Positions 25,485-35,000 of a stretch of 64,000 bases of DNA are shown piece after piece. The stretch is taken from the NCBI RefSeq assembly GCF_006864135.1, contig NZ_SADV01000003.1, positions 124,001-188,000 of the forward strand, written 5' to 3'. The position numbers were made by a program, and so were the translations under genes. The DNA is from Lysinibacillus sphaericus. GTDB taxonomy: Bacteria; Bacillota; Bacilli; Bacillales_A; Planococcaceae. Positions within the stretch are counted from its first letter, which is position 1, and the number at the start of each line of letters is the position of its first letter. The notes beneath the pieces were generated by a model, which was not told where the DNA came from, did no database searches, and was given only the letters and a program-made list of their open reading frames with translations.

Positions 25485-26522
25485 TTATAATATTCCCTCC
25501 TGATATTCGAAGTCCTTTTTTACAACTTCTATTAGATAGTCATCTTCTTTTAATGAATAAAGTGCTTTGATCGTTAATCCACTTTGATGAAATAGCACCT
25601 CAAATTGGGATTGTGTTCTTTCCTTACCTCCACACATCGTCCAAATATTTAAATCCGTCATATATAAATGCGAGGCATTTCCTTCAATAACCTCTGGTAA
25701 TAATTTTTCAATGATAGTTAGTGTAGAATTTTCCCCCATACTTTGAGCGATATTACGTAAAATTGTGATTGCTGCTTCATCCTCCCAATCATGGAGGATT
25801 CGCGATAAAATATAGAGATCACCCAATTTAGGTACCTCTTGAAAAAAGTCTCCTGCCTGAAATGTACATCGACTGTTGATGCCGTAAAGCTCCAATTTCC
25901 CTTCTGCCTTTTGTTGTACATGTTGCAGATCTATTACAATCCCTTGAGCATTGCGGTAAAATTCCAAAAATTTCGTAATTATCTCTCCAGATCCTCCACC
26001 AACATCGATAATTTTTTTGATGCAGTACCAATCTTTTTTTTCTGCAAAATATGCTTCTAGTTGAAGCCGTTCACTTGTTTTACTCATCATCTTATTAAAC
26101 ACTTCAAATTTTTCATTTTGCTGTACTTGCGCTTGAAAATAAGACTGTTGTTCTACTAATTGATAAGGGATTTTCTTCGTTTTCATCGCTTCATAAAGCT
26201 TCGACCAATAAGGCATTGCCTGTCTGCCTGTGAATAATAAAAAATCCTTTAATGAATCACTTGCTTGTCCTGATAATTTCTCCCCTAAAGGAAGTAATTT
26301 AAAATAATTATTTTCTTCCTCCATATATTTCAAAGCTACTAATGGTCGCATAAAACGAAAGAGCATTTCTTCGTCAAGCGCTAATTCTTGTGCCAATAAC
26401 GTTACATGCTTTCGTTCATCGAATATGGCATCAAATATTCCTAATTCACAAGCTGTATATAGCAAATAAGAAGTAGAAAAGCCTTGAATCGTTGAACGTA
26501 TCATACTTTCTTGTATATCCAT
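25485..26522 (-). CDS. SAM-dependent O-methyltransferase-like tailoring enzyme
   Basis: A 345-residue class I methyltransferase of the plant/antibiotic O-methyltransferase type: a helical N-terminal dimerisation domain (residues 10-100) and a Rossmann SAM site IIDVGGGSGEIITKFLE (near 168). SRILHDWEDE carries the conserved catalytic His-Asp pair. AGGAG lies ahead of the ATG at 26522, and NRPS2 begins one base after its stop. It could methylate a phenol, the carboxylate or another position of the metallophore or a precursor; methylating a metal-binding phenol would be odd, so a different target is possible. Distinct from the methyltransferase domain inside NRPS2. Confidence 0.87.
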   Translation of the reverse strand: MDIQESMIRSTIQGFSTSYLLYTACELGIFDAIFDERKHVTLLAQELALDEEMLFRFMRPLVALKYMEEENNYFKLLPLGEKLSGQASDSLKDFLLFTGRQAMPYWSKLYEAMKTKKIPYQLVEQQSYFQAQVQQNEKFEVFNKMMSKTSERLQLEAYFAEKKDWYCIKKIIDVGGGSGEIITKFLEFYRNAQGIVIDLQHVQQKAEGKLELYGINSRCTFQAGDFFQEVPKLGDLYILSRILHDWEDEAAITILRNIAQSMGENSTLTIIEKLLPEVIEGNASHLYMTDLNIWTMCGGKERTQSQFEVLFHQSGLTIKALYSLKEDDYLIEVVKKDFEYQEGIL

Positions 26523-26536
26523 AGTTAATCTCCTTA

Positions 26537-27298
26537 TTAATTACTGCTGCTATCTGCCATCAATTTATACCATCTACAAATAGTATTTTCTACGATATTA
26601 ATAAGGGCATATAGCCCTCCTCCTAATAAAGCTAGCCCTATTACACCTGCATACATAGCTAAGTAATCTCTACTATCCATTCGATTTAAAATGTAATAAC
26701 CTAATCCACTAAATGATGCAAAGGTTTCAGCTATAAATAGGATTGCTAATGCTGTTCCTAATGAAGCTCGCAAGGAAGTCATTACGCTCGGTATGCAATA
26801 GGGTAGTGTCAAATGGCACAGTGTTTGTAGTTTTGTAGCGTTCAATGATTGAATAACTTGTTTCTGAGAATAAGGAATTCCTTTTGCGGCATCACGAATT
26901 ACTACTACCAATTGAAAATAAAGAACAAAGGCAATTAACATGATTTTTGGGACATCCCCTAATCCAAATAGCACGAGAATAATTGGTAAAAAAACAACCT
27001 TTGGGATAGGATAAAGCACATATAATAAAGGACTTAATAAAAGATCTATCTTTTTATTCCACCCCATAAGTAAACCTGTAGGAATCGCGAAAAAGAGAGC
27101 ACAGATTATACCGATACCTACTCGATAACTACTTATGAAAAAATGCTGTGTTAATTCACCACTAGTTACTACTGTTAAAAATGATTGTCCCGCTTCAAAA
27201 GGTGTAGGTAAAAAAGCTTTATTCAATGAGATGCTAGATAGATGCCATAATAAAATAATGATAATGGTAGCGATGGCTATACTATATGTCTTCTTCAC
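26537..27298 (-). CDS. ABC importer permease, NitT/TauT (SsuC-like) family
   Basis: A 253-residue inner-membrane permease with six hydrophobic segments. The loop VIQSLNATKLQTLCHLTLPYCIPSVMTSLRASLGTAL contains the EAA-type coupling motif that contacts the ATPase. It starts with GTG at 27298, overlapping the ATPase stop by 17 bases. Together with the ATPase and lipoprotein it forms a complete importer of the family that brings in nitrate, taurine, alkanesulfonates, aromatic sulfonates or thiamine precursors. Its placement within an NRPS operon suggests uptake of a precursor or sulfur source. Confidence 0.9.
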   Translation of the reverse strand: MKKTYSIAIATIIIILLWHLSSISLNKAFLPTPFEAGQSFLTVVTSGELTQHFFISSYRVGIGIICALFFAIPTGLLMGWNKKIDLLLSPLLYVLYPIPKVVFLPIILVLFGLGDVPKIMLIAFVLYFQLVVVIRDAAKGIPYSQKQVIQSLNATKLQTLCHLTLPYCIPSVMTSLRASLGTALAILFIAETFASFSGLGYYILNRMDSRDYLAMYAGVIGLALLGGGLYALINIVENTICRWYKLMADSSSN

Positions 27299-28040
27299 AC
27301 GGCTCTCCCTTTAGTAATTGTTTAATTCGTTGTTGTTGACGATACATGAAAGCAGGATTACGTCGCTCCTCTATCTGATAATCATTCTCAATGGTGCCTG
27401 CAATTGTTTTTCCATTCGCGTGAAAGACGACGATGCGATCGCTCATCATCAACGCTTCATCAATGTTATGTGTCACAAATAGTAGCGTTAAATTTCTTTC
27501 ATGACGTATTTTCTGCAATGTTAGTATTAATTGCTCCTTCGTTAAAATATCTAACGCTGAAAATGGCTCGTCCATTAACAAAACTTTTGGCTTTTGGATT
27601 AAAGCTCTCCCTATTGCAACCCTTTGCTGCTGTCCCCCGGACAGTTGAAAAGGATAACTGTACTGCTGATTGTGAATATTCAATTGTGATAAAATAAATT
27701 GTGTCTCTTTTTCCCGTTCCTGCTTGGGTCGTTTGGCAAGCTTTAAAGGGAGAGCTATATTATCTTTCACCCTTTTCCATTGGAACAGGCCGTAATTTTG
27801 AAAAATAATCGCTATCTCCTGCTGTGGTCCTTTCAATTCTTTTCCATCAAAATAAACGGTTCCATTACTCGGTTTTTCCAAACCAGCTACAATTTTTAAT
27901 AAAGAGGATTTCCCACTACCAGAAACACCAACAATAGCTACACATTCACCAGAAGATATTTGAAGGTTAATGTTTTGCAGGACATTAACCGTACCTGAGG
28001 CTGTCTTGTACGCTAAGTCAACATGCTGAATTCTATACAC
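27282..28040 (-). CDS. ABC importer ATPase, NitT/TauT (SsuB-like) family
   Basis: A 252-residue nucleotide-binding subunit. Walker A GVSGSGKSS (near 38), Q-loop FQNYGLFQW, signature LSGGQQQR, Walker B VLLMDEPFSALD and switch His in FVTHNIDEA are all intact. The start is GTG at 28040 with GGGGGAT upstream, 15 bases after the lipoprotein stop. It energises the neighbouring permease. Sequence features are those of the SsuB/TauB/NrtD group rather than of siderophore importers such as FhuC. Confidence 0.92.
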   Translation of the reverse strand: MYRIQHVDLAYKTASGTVNVLQNINLQISSGECVAIVGVSGSGKSSLLKIVAGLEKPSNGTVYFDGKELKGPQQEIAIIFQNYGLFQWKRVKDNIALPLKLAKRPKQEREKETQFILSQLNIHNQQYSYPFQLSGGQQQRVAIGRALIQKPKVLLMDEPFSALDILTKEQLILTLQKIRHERNLTLLFVTHNIDEALMMSDRIVVFHANGKTIAGTIENDYQIEERRNPAFMYRQQQRIKQLLKGEPCEEDI

Positions 28041-28055
28041 GACATATCCCCCTTT

Positions 28056-29024
28056 TTATTGTTCTTCCAATGACGTTTCTACTAGATCTTCATATGGAAA
28101 AGCTTTGTCCAATAATCCTCTGGAAACTAACCAATCAGATATACGCTCGACATTTTCTTGTGCTGGCACACAATTAGGAGTAAAAACTGGAATTGCATAA
28201 TGCCCTTTTAAAATTTCCGGTACGTTTGCCACTTTTAGAGCAAGTTCAAAGTATTTTTCTGGGTGCTGATTTAACTGTTTAATCGCTTCGTTGTAAGCTC
28301 TTAGGAAGTTTTCAATCACAGCTCTATTTTCTGTTATGTTTTTTTGTGTCATAAGGATGACTGATTGGGAAAAGTTCTCTCCAAGTGTTGTATCATCAAT
28401 GACAATATTTGCACCTTGTGCAACAGCATAGCTTGCCAATGGCTCAGGTAATATAGCTGCTTGCGCTTCTTTTCCAGCTAATACTGTATCTACACGTAAT
28501 GAAAGATTCGGAAGATGAATTTTCGTTATTTCAGAAGAATCTAGTTTCAAATGTCGTTCATATTGCTCAATTAAATAATCCATCATTGTATTCTCAGAGA
28601 TCATGACAGATTGCCCTACTAGCTGCTTCGGTTCAACAATAGAGCTATGTGGAGAAGAAATGACTAAAAATCTTCCTTCCTTCTCCGTCGCACCTAATGC
28701 TAATGCAATCGTTTTAACATCAATGCCCCCCTTTTTTATTAAATTTTGAACGATCATATCAGTCATCATGCCATCTAGTTCACCAGCCTCCATCGCCTTC
28801 GATTGATCAGAGGCACTGCCAAACTCTATAAGTTCAACATACGCACCATATTTTTGGAAAAGCTGATCCTTCTCTGCAACATAAAGAGGCAGACTATCAT
28901 CGATACGCAACACACCTATTTTTAGTGAAGAATGCTTGGTCATTTTTGTATCTTCCCTACACCCACTTATGAAAGCCAAAATGACAATCATAAAAATTAT
29001 TCGAGAAAGGTGATATTGTCTCAT
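28056..29024 (-). CDS. ABC importer substrate-binding lipoprotein, NitT/TauT (SsuA-like) family
   Basis: A 322-residue lipoprotein: signal peptide with lipobox FISGC, so Cys22 is the lipidated residue. The mature part shows the NMT1/SsuA-type pattern: LKIGVLRIDDSLPLYVAEKD, AMEAGELDGMMTDMIVQNLI, and TVLAGKEAQAAILPEPLASY. This family binds sulfonates, nitrate, aromatic acids or thiamine precursors. Its ATG overlaps the NRPS1 stop (ATGA at 29021-29024), which ties it to metallophore synthesis. The ligand is not predictable; an aryl acid or an organosulfur compound feeding cysteine are the obvious candidates given the pathway. Confidence 0.9.
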   Translation of the reverse strand: MRQYHLSRIIFMIVILAFISGCREDTKMTKHSSLKIGVLRIDDSLPLYVAEKDQLFQKYGAYVELIEFGSASDQSKAMEAGELDGMMTDMIVQNLIKKGGIDVKTIALALGATEKEGRFLVISSPHSSIVEPKQLVGQSVMISENTMMDYLIEQYERHLKLDSSEITKIHLPNLSLRVDTVLAGKEAQAAILPEPLASYAVAQGANIVIDDTTLGENFSQSVILMTQKNITENRAVIENFLRAYNEAIKQLNQHPEKYFELALKVANVPEILKGHYAIPVFTPNCVPAQENVERISDWLVSRGLLDKAFPYEDLVETSLEEQ

Positions 29025-32000
29025 AGAGCACCTTCCTCCATAGTGACACTGTTTTCCTCAACGAATGCTGCTAGTTGTTCAAGACGTGAATAAGTGAATA
29101 ATGTTTGAATAGAAAGCGCTATATTAAATTTCTCCTTTATTTTTCCGATGATTTGAATGGCCATTAAAGAATTACCTCCACATGCGAAGAAATCATCATC
29201 AATTCCAGGATGTGAATAAGACAATATTTCTTCCCAAATATTCGCTATTTCTTTTTGCATCTCTGTAAAAGGCTCTCTATATTCAGATGACTCCTCTTGC
29301 TCTAGAGGTAACTGTTGTAAAAGTTTACGGTTAACTTTTCCGTTCTCTGACAGTGGCATTTTATCAATATATTTGTACACAGTAGGTAACAAATAATTAG
29401 GTAATTTTTGTGCCAATAAATTTTTGGTTTGTTCAATAGTTAGACCATTTTGTTCATCTTCTAATACTACATATGCCACTAATATTGTTGCTCCATTACG
29501 TTTATGAACAATTGTTGCCGCTTCCTTCACAGTAGGCAATTTAGCTAGGTGATAATCTATTTCACCTATTTCAACCCGATAGCCATTTAGTTTAATTTGT
29601 GAATCTGCTCTCCCTAAAAATTCAATATTGCCATCAGGTAAATATCGCCCTAAATCTCCTGTATCATATAGACGTTCATTTGTAATTGGGTGAAGTAAAA
29701 ATTGGTCATTTGTCCGCTCTTCATTTTTCCAATACCCCATAGCAAGTCCTAATCCTCCGATATACAATTTCCCTGGTACATTCACAGGACAAGCTGCCAT
29801 TTGATCATTTAGTATATAGTAATACTGATTGGCTAAAGGTTTGCCATAAGGTATGCTCTTCCAATCCCTATTTACTGTTTGTATATCGAAACTATTTGAC
29901 CATATAGACGCCTCCGTCGCACCACCTAATCCCAATATTCGAGTCTTTGGCGCAATTTCCCAAACATCTGTAGGCAAGCTTAATGAAATCCAGTCACCAC
30001 TCAATAACACAGCCCTTAGTGTTGGATACTGAGCAGACTCTATATTCCTACTATATTCTGTTAACATTTGCATAAAGGCCGGCACTGTATTCCAAATGGA
30101 GATGTGATGATTTTGTATTAATTTTTTCCAATATGCAGGTTCTTTTACATGCTCCGCTTTTGGTATAACAATTCCACCACCAGCAGCAAGTATGCCAAAA
30201 ATATCGTATACGGATAAATCAAACGTTAGGTTAGATAACGCAAGAATACGATCCTCCGTACAAACAGCAAGTCGATGATTAATATCTAATACTGTATTTA
30301 CTGCACCTCTATGATCAATCATGACACCCTTCGGCTTACCAGTAGAACCCGAAGTATAAATGACATACGCTAAATCTGAAGGCAACAAGTCAGGACTATC
30401 GACTAGACATTCTTGATGTGCCCATTTAGCATCAACGACCGTCACATGATAATCATTTAGGAAGGGTAGCTGTGTGAGTATATGTGCTTGTGTTACTATA
30501 GATTGAACTTCTCCTTCTTTTAAAAGAAATTCCATCCGTTCAATAGGCGTTGTACAATCAATCGGTAAATATGCCTTCCCTGCTTTAATAATCCCCAATG
30601 CAGCTACTATTTGTTCCCATCCTTTTTCCATAACAATAGCAACTAATTTCCCTTTAGTACTATCCCGTTCAAGTAATGATTGAGCAGTATGATTTTTTAA
30701 ATGACATAGCTGTTGATACGTAATAGTTTTTTCTTCTGAGAACACTGCGATATTAGTAGGATTTTCAGCTATTTGTTTTTCAACAAGACTTAACAACGTC
30801 TCATTTGATATTTCTGTGTCCTGCCCTTTAATTTTTCCTACTTGCTCTTGAGATGGTAACCGCACAAGACTTCCAATTCTTTTTTTCCATAAATTTTCCT
30901 TCGTAGAAAGCTCTTTTAAAATACTGCTGTATGCCTCAAACATGCCAATGACTAAATGCTGTGGGAAAATCTCCTCTATTGCATCCCAGCTTAGCCATAG
31001 TTCACCTTTTTGCTCTGAAACTTGATGATCAAGCCAAACTTGAGGAGTTTGAGATAATCCATATACAATATCTCCTAAATAGCCACCCATTGTTGTTGCC
31101 CCATTATTTTTTTCAAGCCCTAATCCACTCGTAAAGACAAATGGCATCATTATGCCCATTTGACGATTCCACTTTTTAGCTAGTGCACGCTCTACATATA
31201 CACCACCCACATAAGGATGCTCTAAATCCTGCAATAGTTGCTTTTGAACATTTCTAGCACGTTCTAAAAAAGATTCTCCTTTTGACATATCAATAGATAA
31301 AAGATTAAGCGATGTAAAGTCACCTATAAGCTGTTCTACATCCGGTTCAAATAGCACACGATGGAAACGAGTAAGATTTATTGTAAATTTTGGTTGACTA
31401 CTCCATCTTGCTAAAGTTTCTGCATAAGCAGCGATTAACAAGGATGCTGGAGACAAGTTCATTTTGGTAGCTAATTGCTTTAAGGCTAGCCATTGCTGTG
31501 AAGATAGTTTCTCTTCATATCTCGTAAACTTACAGTTAGATAAATCTCCTTTATAATCAAGTAGAGGTAAATCTGGTGCAGGGTACATATTATCAATACG
31601 TTGATTCCAATATTGCATATCCTGCTCATACATTTCTGTTTCCCGAATTTTTTCATAAGCCAATATATAATCTCTGAATGTAGATTGAAGCACTTGTAGT
31701 TTTGCAGAAGAATCATCATATAGGCGCTTCCACTCTTTAAATAAATAGAACATACTAAAACCATCAAAAATAATATTGTCAAAACTAATATGTAGTCTTG
31801 TTTTATGTTCATTTATAGTCGACATTCGAATATCAAACAATGGCCACTCACTTGGATTAAATGTTTGATGCTCCATCTCACTTCGCACTAATGTAAGCTG
31901 TTCTTTTTGCTGTTCTGTTGAAAGATTTGTAAGATTGTACGATGCAATAGAATAGTACTCTACAAACTCTTGAACCTGTTGGTGTTGTCCATCATTTAAA

Positions 32001-35000
32001 ATGACGGCCCTCATCATATCATGATGTTGTATGAGACGATTCCATATTTGTTCCACTCTTACATGATTTAGAGCTGGGCAATCCATTTCAAAATAGCAGT
32101 GAGTGGATACATCACCGTATGCATAAATACCACTACGACCTAGCCAATATGCTTGTTGAACTTCTGTTATTGGAAATGGCTCGAAACGATCCCGCTCATT
32201 AGGCACTATAGTTGGTAGCTTTTTCTCCGTTTCTTCGTTTGTCTTTTGTAGCACTAATTCCTCTAATAACAGTGCCATCTGTTGAAAAACAGGTTGATTG
32301 AAGATTGCTTCTAAGCTAATTTTGACAGCAAATTGCTCTTTTATTTTTGCACTAAGCTGAGTAGCTAATAATGAATCCCCGCCTAGCTCAAAGTAATGAT
32401 CACGGATGCCAATTGCATCTACCCCTAATACTTCGGTCCATATTTCTGCTAACCTTATTTCGATTGGGGTTGCTGGTGCAATAAATTCTTTTGTAGCTAA
32501 ATTGACTTGCTCAATTTCAGGGATTGGTAATGCTGCTCGATTCACTTTGCCATTGGCCGTAATAGGTAACTCCTCTAATGGAATAATTACATGAGGAATC
32601 ATATAACTTGGTAATCGTTTTTCTAAATAATGTTTAAGTGGCTCTAGCTGGAATTCTGAAAATGATTGTCTTTCAACTTGAGCTACAAATAAATACTGAG
32701 TAAAGGCTGTATCAATAGGCTGAAGCGTAATATTTGTAAAGCCCTCTTCTTTAAAAATAGAGAGCCAACGGTCTTCCGATAGTAATGGAAGACATGTCTT
32801 TTCCCGTTCATCCTTATAATGTGTAAAACCATCTTCTAAAAATGCTGTACTGACTAATTGCAGAGGATTATTCTCCGTCATTTCTAAATTAACGAATAGC
32901 CCACCATGCTTTAATAACTTCTTTAAATCTTTAAGTGAATTTCTAATATGGACTGCTCTATGCAAAGAGTGCGACGCCACAATCAAATCATATTCACCAT
33001 CTATAAAACCTTGAGAAATTGGACATTTATTTATATCAAGTACTTTAAAATGGATATTGGGCTGTAAACCTACTATTTTTTGAACACGATTTATAAAGTA
33101 GTTGGACTCATCTGTAGCAGTATAATGAATCTCATCTTTTGAAAAAGTCTCTGCTAGCATACGAAGTGTGTTCGTATGACGCACCCCAACCTCTAATATT
33201 TTGAGTGGTGCTTGGCGTTCTGTTCGATTACTTAAAACGGTTTGAATCAGAGTCGCTATTAAATCCTGCTGTTTTTTTCCATCAGACATGTTTTCAGTCA
33301 ATTGTTCTAAAGGATGTATGTTATGATGAAGTAATAATTCTAAAGGCTCTAGTTCACCCGTTAAAAGTGCATAGCTTTTTTCAAAAAAGTCAGAAACAAA
33401 CGCCCTTATATATGTTGTTTGCATTTTCTCTAAACTACTAAACTGTTCTTCACTATTAACGATTAAACATTGTTTATTATGAATAGTAGATCCTTCACAA
33501 GAAACTAAATTGTTTTTTTCTAAAAAACTAAACCATTGATATATTAAACTTTGATATCTGCTGTTAATTTTTTCTCGCTCTATTATTTTTAAAATATTGT
33601 AACGAACATCTTTTTCTAGCGGAAATCCTAATTCGGAAATTATTTTACTAATCATTTCCATAGTAAGATATTCGCAATAATCCTTTAACGACCGATAACG
33701 ATTTTCATTCTCATTGTAAGTTTTAGTAAAATCCCCATTCTCTTTTAATTGAACAATATAAGACCAATCAATCATTGGTTTATTATATGTAATAGTTTGT
33801 GCTTGCTCTTTTTCAGAACTACTTACAATATAAGCGGCTAAATATTGGTTTTCCTCTCCTCTGACCGTGACAGCAGCATCCTCAACTATTTCATAACTTC
33901 TAATAGCACTTTCGATTTCACCTAATTCAATACGGTGACCCCGTACCTTTACCTGTGAATCATTTCTTCCTAAAAACTCGATAAGGCCGTTGTTCCAAAA
34001 TCGACCGATATCCCCTGTCTTATACCAACGAATACCTTTCTCTTCAATAAAACGTTCAGTAGTTAATTGTGGCTCTCCTACGTATCCTTTGGCTACACCG
34101 GCACCTCCTATCCACAGCTCTCCTGCTTTCCAACTCGGACAGTCTTCCCCATTTGTATCAATAATTCTATAAAACTGATTTTTCAGGGGTCTTCCATAAG
34201 GGATTGAACGCCAACTTGCTGGTATTGGATGATTGACATCATAATAATTGGACCAAATTGCCGCTTCTGTCGCACCGCCCATTGCTACTAATAGCCCTTT
34301 CGGTGCTACTTTTAACAGTCTCTCAGGAATATCTAAACTAATCCAATCTCCTGACAACATCACAATACGTAAATCCTGACAAATCGTTTTTAAGCTCTCG
34401 GCCTCTATTAAAAACATTTTCAATAATGCAGGTACGGAATTCCATAATGTAATACGGTAATTACATATTAACTTTAACCAAATATCTGCGTTTCGAGCCG
34501 TATCTTCTGATATAAGGACAAGGCTACCACCAACACTTAAAAGACCAAATATATCATATATAGATAAATCAAAATCTAATGATGATAATGCTAGAATACG
34601 ATCTTCTTTGCTAATATCATATTTTTTATTAATATCTGCAATTGTATTCCAAGCGGCCTTATGACTAATTTCTACACCTTTTGGTTCTCCCGTTGAACCT
34701 GATGTGAAAATAATATAAGCAGAACTGTTTACATCTACTTTAGGAAACTTCACATGACCAAATTGATGTATCTGTTCCATCATAATAACTTGTACTTGTT
34801 CAATATCTTGGTACTTTTCTTCGTAGGAGGCCGTTGTTAGAATAAAAGAAACATTTGCCTTCTCAATAATTTTTTTATAACGTTCAATCGGCTGTGTCAC
34901 ATGTACAGGAACATAACAGCCTCCAATAGCTAGTACTCCTAAAATCGCTTGTATTTGCTCTAATCCTCTTGGCAATGAAATAGCTACTCGATCACCTTGT

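Noticed and set aside
31486..31812. Frames of 60-110 residues antisense to or nested in the NRPS and transporter genes
   Set aside because: They are shadows of the long genes, which carry complete domain motifs in the main frame.
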